From Lacrimispora amygdalina (GTDB taxonomy: Bacteria > Bacillota > Clostridia > Lachnospirales > Lachnospiraceae), in contig NZ_QOHO01000067.1 of assembly GCF_003432035.1 (NCBI RefSeq), forward strand, positions 28,327 to 92,326: DNA of 64,000 bases. The letters are read 5' to 3'. Position 1 is the stretch's first letter, and the number at the start of each line of letters is the position of its first letter. A program made the position numbers and the translations under genes. This document shows positions 41,709-49,890 of this stretch, in pieces. The notes beneath the pieces were generated by a model. It saw only the letters and a list, made by a program, of their open reading frames with translations, searched no databases and was not told the origin of the DNA.

Positions 41709-41789
41709 GGATTGTTACTGGAAAGCAGGCAAAACCAATTTTGATTAAGAAAATAACATCTTATTTTCATAGTCAAAGTTGGTTTTTTT
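41709..41789 (+). promoter_or_regulatory. RAT antiterminator element overlapping a terminator
   Basis: GGATTGTTACTGG at 41709-41721 with AAAGCAGGCAAAACC to 41736 is a close match to the ribonucleic antiterminator (RAT) bound by BglG/LicT/GlcT proteins. Its 3' end overlaps a terminator: AACCAATTTTGA (41733-41744) pairs with TCAAAGTTGGTT before T7 (41789). Binding of the BglG protein would block the terminator and allow transcription of its own PTS operon. Confidence 0.9.
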
Positions 41790-41806
41790 GTGATAAGAGG
41801 TAATAT

Positions 41807-42634
41807 ATGAATATTGATAAAATTATTAATAACAATATTGTCACTGCACTGGACCCGGATGGTAAGGAAGTTGTCATCATGGGCAGAGGAATCGGTTTTG
41901 GCACAAAGGCGGGCCGCCCGATCGCAGAGAGCAAAATTGAAAAAACCTTCCGGCTAGACAGCCAGAACAGTCTGGACCAGTTTAAGGAACTGCTTGTGAA
42001 ACTTCCGCTTGAACACATCAAGGTATCGGCGGAAATCATCTCCTATGCGAAAAGTGTACTCAACAGGACTTTGAATCAGAATATATATATCACACTGACG
42101 GATCATATAAATTTTGCCATCCACCGCTTTAAGGAAAACATGGTTTTTTCAAATCCGATTCTCAGTGAGATTAAGACATTTTATAAAGAAGAGTACTTAG
42201 TCGGCGAGTATGCGGTTGCACTGATTGAGAGAAGTGTGGGAGTCAGACTTCCGGTAGATGAGGCCGGATTTATAGCAATGCATATTGTAAATGCAGAACT
42301 TAATACAGCCATGAATAAGACGATGGATATGACCAGTCTGATTCAGAATGGGGTAAAAATAGTAAAAGAATTCTTTGCCATGGAACCGGACGAAGGATCC
42401 TTAAGTTATCAGAGGTTTATTACCCACTTAAGATTTCTTGCCCAGCGTATTCTTACCGGAGAACTGTTAAACAGCGCAAATACTGAATTCAGTAATATCA
42501 TAGCGGGGATGTATCCGGAAGAATATGAGTGCAGTTTAAAAATAAAGGACTATATATTTGAGTCATATCATCACGATGTAACAGAGGAGGAAACTGCATA
42601 TCTGGCAGTTCATATCAAAAGAATGAGGCTCTAG
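41807..42634 (+). CDS. BglG/GlcT family transcription antiterminator
   Basis: This 275-residue protein has an RNA-binding co-antiterminator domain (residues 1-55, 'INNNIVTALDPDGKEVVIMGRGIGF'-like, abbreviated). Two PTS regulation domains (PRD1 about 65-165, PRD2 about 170-275) follow with conserved His residues, for example in 'LTDHINFAI', 'AMHIVNAEL' and 'LAVHIKRM'. Phosphorylation by HPr or enzyme II controls dimerisation and RAT binding. It is the first gene of the operon with IIA, HPr and IIBC, and its leader contains its own target. Confidence 0.92.
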   Translation: MNIDKIINNNIVTALDPDGKEVVIMGRGIGFGTKAGRPIAESKIEKTFRLDSQNSLDQFKELLVKLPLEHIKVSAEIISYAKSVLNRTLNQNIYITLTDHINFAIHRFKENMVFSNPILSEIKTFYKEEYLVGEYAVALIERSVGVRLPVDEAGFIAMHIVNAELNTAMNKTMDMTSLIQNGVKIVKEFFAMEPDEGSLSYQRFITHLRFLAQRILTGELLNSANTEFSNIIAGMYPEEYECSLKIKDYIFESYHHDVTEEETAYLAVHIKRMRL

Positions 42635-42655
42635 AAGAAAGGGGAACCAATCGGC

Positions 42656-43159
42656 ATGTTTGAAGCATTAAAGAAGCATTTAAAAAGAGGGGGCGTTAAA
42701 AGGGAGGAAATTCTTGCACCTGTGGAAGGAATGGCAGTCCCTTTAAGTGAAGTTAAAGATCCTGCGTTCAGTGAGGAGATTCTGGGAAAAGGAATGGCTA
42801 TAATCCCTTCAAAAGGAAGAATTGTGGCTCCTGTAAATGGAGTGCTGTCAGTTATGTTTGAGACTATGCATGCGGTCAGCATCACTGCAGATAACGGGGC
42901 GGAGGTAATGATCCATGTGGGTCTTGATACTGTAACATTAAAAGGGGAGGGCTACCGGTCCTTTAAAAAGCAGGGGGATGCAGTAAAAGCAGGGGAGCTT
43001 CTGCTTGAATTTGAACTGGAGGAAATTAAAAGGAAAGGGTATGACTTAATCACACCGGTAATTATTTTAAATACCGGAGAGTTTCCTGATATGGAATGTC
43101 ATGTTGGTAAAAAAGTAAAGGAGCTTGAACCAATCATTGAATTGCAGGTGGTAAAATGA
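42656..43159 (+). CDS. PTS glucose-type IIA component
   Basis: This 167-residue IIA-Glc family protein has the phosphorylated His87 in 'VMIHVGLDTV' and the assisting His72. It passes phosphate from HPr to the IIB domain of the partner transporter. The last four bases overlap the HPr gene start, so the two are coupled. A separate IIA rather than a fused IICBA is used here. Confidence 0.93.
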   Translation: MFEALKKHLKRGGVKREEILAPVEGMAVPLSEVKDPAFSEEILGKGMAIIPSKGRIVAPVNGVLSVMFETMHAVSITADNGAEVMIHVGLDTVTLKGEGYRSFKKQGDAVKAGELLLEFELEEIKRKGYDLITPVIILNTGEFPDMECHVGKKVKELEPIIELQVVK

Positions 43160-43410
43160 GGGAGTATCGATATGAAATAGAAGATCCCATGGGACTTCAT
43201 GCCAGACCGGCCTCTAAGATTTTTATGGAAGCAGGGAAATTTATGTGTACCATAGAGGTTTACTGGGATTTACAAAAGGCGGACTGTAAAAGCCTCCTGG
43301 CTATTATGGGGCTTGGAGCAAAAAAAGGGGATGTCATTGTCTTTCATTTTGAAGGTGAGGATGAAGAGGCTGCGTATTACGCAATACGGTCTGTTCTGGA
43401 TAAAAGGTGA
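43156..43410 (+). CDS. HPr family phosphocarrier protein
   Basis: This 84-residue HPr has the catalytic 'MGLHARPAS' with His15 and a Ser46 in 'CKSLLAIMGL', the HPr kinase target. It receives phosphate from enzyme I and transfers it to IIA. Being inside a sugar-specific operon, it may be a second, dedicated HPr; the main ptsH may be elsewhere. The contrast with the degenerate HPr-like protein at 5059-5322 is notable. Confidence 0.92.
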   Translation: MREYRYEIEDPMGLHARPASKIFMEAGKFMCTIEVYWDLQKADCKSLLAIMGLGAKKGDVIVFHFEGEDEEAAYYAIRSVLDKR

Positions 43411-43482
43411 TCGTAACCTGCTTATCTGCAGGTATGGATAAAAAATGTCCGGCAGGACAAAAAAAGAAAGGGGTTTCTTTTT

Positions 43483-44949
43483 ATGATGAAGTATTTGCAA
43501 AAACTAGGTAAATCGTTGATGCTTCCGGTGGCATGTCTTCCGGCAGCAGGTATCCTGATGGGGATTGGATACTGGATTGCCCCAAGCATAATTTCCGGGC
43601 AGGGGACCGCTACAGGAGTCTGGTCCGTTATTGCTGTTTTTTTAATTAAAGCTGGAGCAGCAATTATTGACAATCTGCCAATTCTCTTTGCTGTCGGTGT
43701 AGGTATAGGGATGTCCGATGACCAGGAGGGTACTTCCGCACTTGCAGCTCTCGTCTCCTGGCTGATGATCACGACGATTCTTTCAACAGGAACAGTTGCA
43801 TTGTTATTCAAAATTGACGCATCTCAGGTAAATCCGGCTTTTGGTAAGATTGCAAACCCATGTATTGGTATTATATCAGGACTTATCGGAGCTAACTGCT
43901 ATAATAAGTTTAAGAAAACTAAGCTTCCTGATGCTTTGGCGTTTTTCAGCGGTAAGCGCTCTGTTGCAATTGTTACGGCCTTGTCGTCTTTGGTGGTTAG
44001 CATTGTATTGCTTTTCGTATGGCCGGCTATTTATTCTGCAATCGTTGCATTTGGTGAAATGATTCTAAGTCTGGGACCTGTTGGAGCTGGTCTTTATGGA
44101 TTCTTTAACCGTCTGCTCATACCGCTTGGCCTTCATCATGCACTGAATGCTGTGTTCTGGTTTGACCTTGCCGGAGTGAATGATATCGGTAAATTCTGGG
44201 GTACGGCAGAAGGCGGAATATTAGGTCAGACTGGTCAGTATATGTCAGGATTTTTCCCTGTCATGATGTTCGGCCTTCCGGCAGCGACTCTGGCTATGTA
44301 CCATACTGCAAAACCAGGAAAAAAGAAAATGGTATATGGTTTATTTTTCTCAGCCGCATTATGTTCTTTCTTTACAGGTATTACGGAGCCTATTGAATTT
44401 GCATTCATGTTCCTTGCTCCTGGACTTTACTTAATCCATGCAGCTTTAACAGCTATTTCGATGACAATCATTGCTATACTTCCTGTACGTGCAGGCTTTT
44501 TCTTCAGTGCAGGTTTTGTTGACTGGTTCTTAAGCTTCAAAGCCCCATTTGCGGAGAACTCCTGGCTGCTCATTCCAATCGGTATTGTTTATGGTGCTGT
44601 TTACTACATCATATTCCGTTTGGCAATTCCGTTATTTAACTTTAAGACACCTGGCCGGGAAGAAGATGATGAAGTTAATGAGAGTACAGTGACTCTTGCC
44701 AATAATGACTATACGGCTGTTGCTTCCATTATTCTGGAAGGGCTTGGAGGTAAGGAGAATATCACCAGTATTGATGCATGTATTACCAGATTAAGGCTGG
44801 AAATTGCCGACTACACTAAGGTAAATGAAAAAAAGATTAAATCGTCCGGTGTGGCAGGAGTCATCCGTCCTGGAAAGAACAGCGTTCAGGTTGTGGTCGG
44901 AACTCAGGTTCAGCACGTTGCAGATGAATTTAAAAAGCTTTGTAAATAA
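43483..44949 (+). CDS. PTS transporter IIBC, glucose/N-acetylglucosamine/maltose type
   Basis: This 488-residue protein has an N-terminal IIC domain with about ten membrane helices (residues 1-390) and a C-terminal IIB domain. The IIC domain carries the glucose superfamily signature 'FFTGITEPIEFAFMF'. The phosphorylated Cys433 lies in 'SIDACITRLRLE'. The exact sugar (glucose, GlcNAc or maltose/glucosides) cannot be fixed by sequence reading. With its own antiterminator, IIA and HPr it makes a self-contained PTS operon that ends at a hairpin downstream. Confidence 0.92.
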   Translation: MMKYLQKLGKSLMLPVACLPAAGILMGIGYWIAPSIISGQGTATGVWSVIAVFLIKAGAAIIDNLPILFAVGVGIGMSDDQEGTSALAALVSWLMITTILSTGTVALLFKIDASQVNPAFGKIANPCIGIISGLIGANCYNKFKKTKLPDALAFFSGKRSVAIVTALSSLVVSIVLLFVWPAIYSAIVAFGEMILSLGPVGAGLYGFFNRLLIPLGLHHALNAVFWFDLAGVNDIGKFWGTAEGGILGQTGQYMSGFFPVMMFGLPAATLAMYHTAKPGKKKMVYGLFFSAALCSFFTGITEPIEFAFMFLAPGLYLIHAALTAISMTIIAILPVRAGFFFSAGFVDWFLSFKAPFAENSWLLIPIGIVYGAVYYIIFRLAIPLFNFKTPGREEDDEVNESTVTLANNDYTAVASIILEGLGGKENITSIDACITRLRLEIADYTKVNEKKIKSSGVAGVIRPGKNSVQVVVGTQVQHVADEFKKLCK

Positions 44950-44959
44950 TATTCGGCGA

Positions 44960-45011
44960 AAAGGGACTGTCGCGCTAACGATTTTTATCGCTGGTGCGAG
45001 GCCCTTTTTCT
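44960..45011 (+). terminator. Terminator of the PTS operon
   Basis: AAAGGG near 44960 pairs with CCCTTTTT near 45002-45009, with an inner TCGCGC/GTGCGA stem. Imperfect but followed by T5. Confidence 0.65.
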
Positions 45012-45054
45012 CGTTTGTTTTTGAATATTCTTATAAAATTGCAGGCTAAAGCAA

Positions 45055-45083
45055 GTGACAGTGATTTCAATGTGTGGTAAAAT
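45055..45083 (+). promoter_or_regulatory. Promoter of the FliB-like gene
   Basis: GTGACA (45055-45060) and TAAAAT (45078-45083) have 17-bp spacing, followed by a weak GGGATTGGAG ribosome site before the start at 45128. Confidence 0.55.
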
Positions 45084-45127
45084 AGTCGGGGTTTAAAGAA
45101 AAGATATGTTGGGATTGGAGTAGAATT

Positions 45128-46288
45128 ATGCAGGTTACAATACCTCACTATTACCCAGGCTTTCATTGCATCGCAGATCATTGCAGTGATACCTGCTGTG
45201 CGGGCTGGGCAATTATGATTGATGATGCTTCTATGAAAAAATACAGAGCGCAGACAGATTTACTGGGCAGAAAACTTTTAAATGGAATTGACTGGAAAAA
45301 GGGGTGTTTTAAGCAGAGCCATGGCAGATGCGCGTTTTTAAACGAAATGAATCTCTGCGATATGTACACAGACGGGGGACCTTCCATGCTCTGCAAAACC
45401 TGCAGGGAATATCCAAGGCATACGGAAGAATACGAAGGCGTCCGGGAACTCTCCCTTTCAATGTCCTGTGAAGAAGCGGCCAGGCTCATTCTCGGTTTAA
45501 AAGAACCGGTTCGTTTTCTTACAAAGGAAGATGACAGAGAGGAGACTTATCCTGAGTTTGATTTCTTCCTTTATTCCAAACTGATGGATGTGAGGGAGGA
45601 GATATTTTCTCTTTTACAGAATCGGAACAGAGAGATTTCTCTTCGGGCAGCCATGATTCTGGGACTGGGACATGATTTGCAAAAAAGGATCAGGGACGGC
45701 AAGCTGTATCAGACCGAGGAGCTGATCGTCAGATACAGGCAGGCTGGGTGTGAAGAATTTTTTCGTATGAAAAGCCGGGAGTATACTGCGCCTCATGGGG
45801 AACGTTATATCAGAATGAATAACTGGTTTTCTCTCTTTGACAAGCTGGAAGTTTTAAGCCAGGAGTGGCCGGCTTATATAGGGGAGTTAAAGATTCTGCT
45901 TTTTGAGCAGGGACCTGATCAGTACGGGAAGAAAAGAGAAGAGTTTTACGAATATATTGAGACAGTACCGGAAAGAAAGAGGGAGTGGAGTCAGTGGCTG
46001 GAACAGCTCCTGGTCTATTTCGTTTATACGTATTTCTGCGGAGCTGTTTATGATGAGCATCCTTATGTGAAAGTGAAGATGGCGGTTATCTGTACTATAT
46101 TAATAGAAGAACTGGCGCTGGCAATTTATATCAGACATCCGGGCTGTCTTTCCTTTGATGATTTTACCCGGCTGGTTCACAGATTTTCCAGAGAGATTGA
46201 GCATTCGGATGTTAATCTGAATACGCTGGAGAACTCTTTTAGAACAGAAGAAGTCTACGGTCTGAAAGAAATTCTCAGGGTATTATAA
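45128..46288 (+). CDS. FliB family lysine-N-methylase
   Basis: This 386-residue protein matches the flagellin lysine-N-methylase (FliB) family, known to methylate surface lysines of flagellin. The N-terminal Cys-rich signature is present: 'HCIADHCSDTCCAGW', then 'CAFLNEMNLCDMY' and 'MLCKTCREYPR'. These cysteines are typical of the family and may hold an iron-sulfur cluster. No flagellar genes lie nearby, so the substrate protein is uncertain. Confidence 0.85.
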   Translation: MQVTIPHYYPGFHCIADHCSDTCCAGWAIMIDDASMKKYRAQTDLLGRKLLNGIDWKKGCFKQSHGRCAFLNEMNLCDMYTDGGPSMLCKTCREYPRHTEEYEGVRELSLSMSCEEAARLILGLKEPVRFLTKEDDREETYPEFDFFLYSKLMDVREEIFSLLQNRNREISLRAAMILGLGHDLQKRIRDGKLYQTEELIVRYRQAGCEEFFRMKSREYTAPHGERYIRMNNWFSLFDKLEVLSQEWPAYIGELKILLFEQGPDQYGKKREEFYEYIETVPERKREWSQWLEQLLVYFVYTYFCGAVYDEHPYVKVKMAVICTILIEELALAIYIRHPGCLSFDDFTRLVHRFSREIEHSDVNLNTLENSFRTEEVYGLKEILRVL

Positions 46289-46331
46289 GGAGAGCAGCCG
46301 GAGGGATCTGTCCAGTGCGGGACTGCAATAA

Positions 46332-47027
46332 TTAAATAAAATTAGCAAAAATTGAGGCAAATACAACCGTACAAAGCCCTGATGTGGCAATTGCGAGACT
46401 GCTCATGGCACCTTCGATTTCGCCTATCTCCATAGCCTTAGTCGTGCCAACTGCATGGGATGCAGAACCGATGGCGATACCAACTGCAACCGGATCTGTT
46501 ATTTTACATATCCGGCAAACGGTTTCTGCTATAATGCTGCCTAGTATTCCGGTTACGATAATACTGGCAACCGTGATTGTCACAAATCCTTTCATCTCCT
46601 CTGAAATTCCCATTGCAATGGCAGTAGTAATGGATTTGGGTAAAAAGGTTACATATTCCTGATGGTTCAGGCCAAAAACCAGCGCCAGCAAAAAAACCGT
46701 ACACATGGTCGTGAGCACACCTGTAAGGGTCCCGGCAATGATTGCTTTGGAATGTTTTTTTAACAGGTTAAGCTGACGGTATAAAGGTACAGCCAGGCAT
46801 ACGGTTGCAGGGGTTAACAGATAACTGATGTATTTGGCACTTTCATTATATACCGTATAATCGATCTTAAAGACAGATAAAAAAGCCATAACGATGATAA
46901 TTGAAATTAAAAGCGGATTAAAGATGGCCAGTTTAAACCGTTTCTTAAGCTGGATCCCCATTTCATAGCTGACAAGACTTATAACGGATCCGAAGAATAA
47001 AAAGTCACTGATTGTATGATTCATCAT
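46332..47027 (-). CDS. lrgB: LrgB/CidB/YohK family membrane protein
   Basis: This 231-residue integral membrane protein of the LrgB family works with LrgA in murein hydrolase export/inhibition or in metabolite (for example pyruvate or glycolate) transport. About eight hydrophobic segments are present, and the conserved 'PKSITTAIAMGISEE' and 'GIAIGSASHAVGTTKAME' motifs are complete. AAAGGA lies 4-7 nt before the paired ATGs at 47027 and 47024; a longer frame to 47057 would overlap lrgA. It is downstream of lrgA in one operon. Confidence 0.9.
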   Translation of the reverse strand: MMNHTISDFLFFGSVISLVSYEMGIQLKKRFKLAIFNPLLISIIIVMAFLSVFKIDYTVYNESAKYISYLLTPATVCLAVPLYRQLNLLKKHSKAIIAGTLTGVLTTMCTVFLLALVFGLNHQEYVTFLPKSITTAIAMGISEEMKGFVTITVASIIVTGILGSIIAETVCRICKITDPVAVGIAIGSASHAVGTTKAMEIGEIEGAMSSLAIATSGLCTVVFASIFANFI

Positions 47028-47388
47028 TTGTTCCTTTCTTCTTTTTATCAGTTTCAATAAAAAACTGGGTTACTTTTCCAGTAATTGCCATAACTATAAC
47101 TGTGGAGAGAAGAGTAATTACCAGAAATGGTATGAGAATTGGCTGAAGGGAACCCCATGAATCCAAAAGTCCGACAGCAGCCGGAATGAACAGCATGGGC
47201 ATAATCTCCAGTAAAAAATTACTGACATCCTCAACTGCTTCCAATGGAATCAGTTTCGTATTTAAGCCAAGCAGCATAAGAATTAGACCATAAATACTCG
47301 CAGGTACGGGAAGTGGTACAAACAGATGAATCACTTCTCCTGCAAGTGAAATAAATAAAATAATGCCGAATTGTCTGATGTGTTTCAT
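47005..47388 (-). CDS. lrgA: LrgA/CidA family holin-like protein
   Basis: This 127-residue protein has four hydrophobic helices and the LrgA/CidA motif 'VPASIYGLILMLLGL'. It pairs with LrgB. AGGAGGC immediately precedes the ATG at 47388, which is why a longer frame to 47445 is rejected. It overlaps lrgB by 23 bp and so is translationally coupled. Confidence 0.9.
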   Translation of the reverse strand: MKHIRQFGIILFISLAGEVIHLFVPLPVPASIYGLILMLLGLNTKLIPLEAVEDVSNFLLEIMPMLFIPAAVGLLDSWGSLQPILIPFLVITLLSTVIVMAITGKVTQFFIETDKKKKGTNDESYNQ

Positions 47389-47432
47389 GATAAAGCCTCC
47401 TGTATATCCTGTCGAAAATTCAACTATGCTTA

Positions 47433-47461
47433 ATCCTATACGCAAATCTTCCGGTTGTCAA
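47433..47461 (-). promoter_or_regulatory. Promoter of lrgAB
   Basis: On the minus strand TTGACA (47461-47456) and TAGGAT (47438-47433) have 17-bp spacing, about 45 bp before the lrgA start. Confidence 0.65.
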
Positions 47462-47492
47462 ATGATTTTATAAAAATTAATAGAATGAAATA

Positions 47493-47508
47493 TTATAAGT
47501 ACTTATAA
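47493..47508. promoter_or_regulatory. Palindrome before the PAP2 gene
   Basis: TTATAAGTACTTATAA is a perfect 16-bp palindrome about 20 bp upstream of the PAP2 start and close to its ribosome site. It is an operator candidate. A TAGAAT at 47481-47486 just upstream may be the -10. Confidence 0.45.
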
Positions 47509-47528
47509 ATGCAAAGGAGTAATTATAT

Positions 47529-48050
47529 ATGTTATATCAAATAGAATTTGCCATCCTGTATGCCCTGCAGTCTTTGCATAGTCCATGGCTTGATCCGATT
47601 ATGGTCCGCATCACCGGCCTGGGAGACCACGGATTTATCTGGATTCTAACAGGAATAGTACTTTCCTCTATTCCCAAAACCAGAAAAACAGGGATCAGTG
47701 TTTTACTCAGTCTGGCAGTTGGACTGCTTTTGGGAAACATGATACTTAAAAATCTCATTCAAAGGCCCAGACCCTGCTGGATTGATACACAGATTGTTCT
47801 TTTGATTCAGAATCCCAAAGATTATTCGTTCCCTTCCGGCCATACACTTGCAGCATTTGAATGTGCCCTAAGCATCTGGCTCTGCAATAAGAAACTGGCA
47901 GTACCCTTCCTGATCCTGGCAGTTTTGATTTCATTTTCCAGAATGTATTTATTTGTCCACTTTCCCACTGATGTTTTGGGAGGAGCGTTACTTGGTACTT
48001 TTATAGCACTGTATGTACACCGTATAATAGAACGAAACAGTATGTGCTGA
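47529..48050 (+). CDS. PAP2 family lipid phosphatase-like membrane protein
   Basis: This 173-residue membrane phosphatase of the PAP2 superfamily shows the three-part acid phosphatase signature: 'KNLIQRPRP', 'SFPSGHTLAAF' with the proton-donor His, and 'RMYLFVHFPTDVLGG' with the nucleophile His. Five hydrophobic segments are visible. Likely substrates are undecaprenyl pyrophosphate or phosphatidate; sequence does not decide. AAAGGAG precedes the start. Confidence 0.9.
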   Translation: MLYQIEFAILYALQSLHSPWLDPIMVRITGLGDHGFIWILTGIVLSSIPKTRKTGISVLLSLAVGLLLGNMILKNLIQRPRPCWIDTQIVLLIQNPKDYSFPSGHTLAAFECALSIWLCNKKLAVPFLILAVLISFSRMYLFVHFPTDVLGGALLGTFIALYVHRIIERNSMC

Positions 48051-48060
48051 AAAAAAACAC

Positions 48061-48088
48061 TTGTTTTCTGTAAAATCTATGTTATACT
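48061..48088 (+). promoter_or_regulatory. Promoter of folT
   Basis: TTGTTT (48061-48066) and TATACT (48083-48088) have 16-bp spacing, ahead of the THF riboswitch. Confidence 0.6.
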
Positions 48089-48114
48089 GATGGCGATACA
48101 AAACTAAATAAAAA

Positions 48115-48215
48115 GTCGCAGAGTAGACTTGTGTGCGTTAAGTGCCGGCTGAACAGGGAGTTGTCAGCAGGACGAAAAGATTTTCTTGCGGTACACGAGT
48201 CGCATCCCGCTGCAC
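48115..48215 (+). promoter_or_regulatory. Tetrahydrofolate (THF) riboswitch
   Basis: The leader carries the THF aptamer elements AGAGTAGA, GCGTTAAGTG, GGGAGTTG and GCATCCCGCTGC. The closing stem forms between GCAG (48118-48121) and CTGC (48210-48213), and the expected pseudoknot partners lie in CGGTACACG. Reduced folates bind this RNA and lower expression of folate transport or synthesis genes. The downstream gene is a folate ECF S component, which is the classical context. The AAAGGAGGT site at 48259-48267 suggests translational control. Confidence 0.9.
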
Positions 48216-48275
48216 CAGAAGATAGGTGTCTTATCTCCGGTCGTAGTCTGAGGTCTGCAAAGGAGGTATTTTTTT

Positions 48276-48848
48276 ATGAAAAAATTCGTCACTTTGTTCA
48301 CCGATTCTTACAGAGAGCTGAAATCTGTAAGAACAATCACTGCCGCAGCCATGTTTGCCGCAGTCGCCATCATTTTGGATATGTTCTCCATTCAGCTGGG
48401 AAGCTACATTAAGATCACATTCTCATCTATTCCCAATGGAATCATTTCCTACTTATTCGGTCCGGTAGTGGGCGGACTGTTTTCCGGAAGCCTTGATGTG
48501 CTGAAGTATTTATTAAAACCCACCGGCGCCTTCTTCCCCGGCTTTACCCTGGTTACTGCCCTGGCAGGAATCCTGTATGGCATTCTGTATTACAGAAAGC
48601 CCGTTACCTTAAGAAGAATTCTTATATCCAAACTGGTGGTCATGCTGATCTGCAATGTGTTATTAAACACCCTTTGCCTCTCCATGCTTTATGGAAAAGG
48701 ATTTATGGTGTTGCTGCCGGCAAGAGCACTGAAAAATCTGGTTATGTGGCCCATTGATTCCATGATATTCTATACCTTGCTTAAGACCATGGATTCCATA
48801 GGAGTTTTTCGAACAATCCGGAGTGCCCATCTGCTTCGGACAAAATAA
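48276..48848 (+). CDS. folT: Folate ECF transporter S component
   Basis: This 190-residue membrane protein of the ECF S-component family has six hydrophobic segments. Family features include the N-terminal 'AAMFAAVAIILDMFSIQLG' and 'FGPVVGGLFSGSLDVLKYLLKP'. It captures folate and docks on the shared EcfA-A'-T module, which is not in this window. Control by the THF riboswitch supports folate specificity. It ends at a strong terminator. Confidence 0.92.
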   Translation: MKKFVTLFTDSYRELKSVRTITAAAMFAAVAIILDMFSIQLGSYIKITFSSIPNGIISYLFGPVVGGLFSGSLDVLKYLLKPTGAFFPGFTLVTALAGILYGILYYRKPVTLRRILISKLVVMLICNVLLNTLCLSMLYGKGFMVLLPARALKNLVMWPIDSMIFYTLLKTMDSIGVFRTIRSAHLLRTK

Positions 48849-48856
48849 TGATTGAG

Positions 48857-48888
48857 ACCCCGGGGTGTAAAAATACTCCGGGGTTTTT
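48857..48888 (+). terminator. Terminator of folT
   Basis: ACCCCGG (48857-48863) pairs with CCGGGGT (48878-48884) with an AT-rich loop and T5 after. Confidence 0.9.
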
Positions 48889-48933
48889 ACTAATGCGAAA
48901 AGATCTGCCGTATATACTGGGTTCCATCAGACT

Positions 48934-48989
48934 CATAGACATAAGGCTTAGTAAAATACATAGACATAAGCCGGATTTCGTAATATAAT
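48934..48989 (+). promoter_or_regulatory. Promoter with 12-bp direct repeats upstream of the Mrp-type gene
   Basis: CATAGACATAAG occurs at 48934-48945 and 48959-48970, 25 bp apart. The second copy contains the -35 TAGACA (48961-48966), which lies 17 bp before TATAAT (48984-48989). The repeats are likely a regulator-binding site. Confidence 0.55.
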
Positions 48990-49021
48990 CTTAGGTGTAT
49001 GCTTTTAGACAGGAGGAATGA

Positions 49022-49864
49022 ATGATGAGCGATAACAGCTGTACTCATAATTGCAGTACTTGCGGAGAAAGTTGCGGAAGCAGGGAGGAAGCACAGACAA
49101 GTTTTTTAGAGCCTCTTAATCCTTCCAGTATTGTAAAAAAGGTAATTGGAGTGGTTAGCGGGAAGGGCGGCGTAGGCAAATCGCTGGTAACTTCCATGAT
49201 GGCAGCCGGTATGAATGGAAAGGGATATAAAACGGCGATCCTGGATGCGGATATTACAGGACCCTCCATACCGAAGGCATTTGGTTTAACAGATATAGGT
49301 GTTGGAATGACCCCTAACGGATTGATGATTCCGGCAGTCAGTTCCACGGGAATTGAAGTGATGTCTGCTAATTTAATTCTGGATCATGAGACAGATCCGG
49401 TGATCTGGAGAGGACCGGTTATTGCCGGGGCAGTAAAGCAGTTCTGGCAGGAAACTCTTTGGGAAAATATAGATTATATGTTTGTGGATATGCCCCCTGG
49501 AACGGGTGATGTGCCTTTAACCGTATTCCAGTCACTGCCTCTCGATGGCATTATTATTGTGACATCTCCCCAGGAACTGGTTTCCATGATCGTTGGAAAG
49601 GCAGTGAATATGGCAAAGAAGATGAATATTCCCATTCTGGGGCTTGTGGAGAATATGAGCTATTTAACCTGTCCTGACTGCGGAAAACAGATTTCAGTAT
49701 TTGGAGAAAGCCATATTGATGAAGTAGCTGAAAAATACGGTGTGGATGTACTGGCCAGGATTCCCATTGATTCTAAAATTGCGGCTGCTGTAGATGCAGG
49801 AACTGTGGAATATTTAGAGGCGCCATGGCTGAAAAAGGCAATTGATACAGCAGAGGCGGTTTAA
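49022..49864 (+). CDS. Mrp/NBP35 family P-loop ATPase
   Basis: This 280-residue ATPase of the Mrp/ApbC/NBP35 family acts in iron-sulfur cluster carriage. The deviant Walker A 'GKGGVGKS' is at about residues 47-54, with 'VDMPPGTGD' as Walker B and switch. The CxxC 'LTCPDCGK' near residue 220 holds the bridging cluster. The N-terminus is Cys-rich ('CTHNCSTCGESCG'), like the NBP35 type. Function in hydrogenase or other Fe-S enzyme maturation is possible but not shown. Confidence 0.92.
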   Translation: MMSDNSCTHNCSTCGESCGSREEAQTSFLEPLNPSSIVKKVIGVVSGKGGVGKSLVTSMMAAGMNGKGYKTAILDADITGPSIPKAFGLTDIGVGMTPNGLMIPAVSSTGIEVMSANLILDHETDPVIWRGPVIAGAVKQFWQETLWENIDYMFVDMPPGTGDVPLTVFQSLPLDGIIIVTSPQELVSMIVGKAVNMAKKMNIPILGLVENMSYLTCPDCGKQISVFGESHIDEVAEKYGVDVLARIPIDSKIAAAVDAGTVEYLEAPWLKKAIDTAEAV

Positions 49865-49890
49865 CCGGAACTGCTTTTTGAGGTATAAGA

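Noticed and set aside
48131..48412. 93-codon frame at the start of the folT leader
   Set aside because: It lies across the THF riboswitch and the start of folT in another frame.
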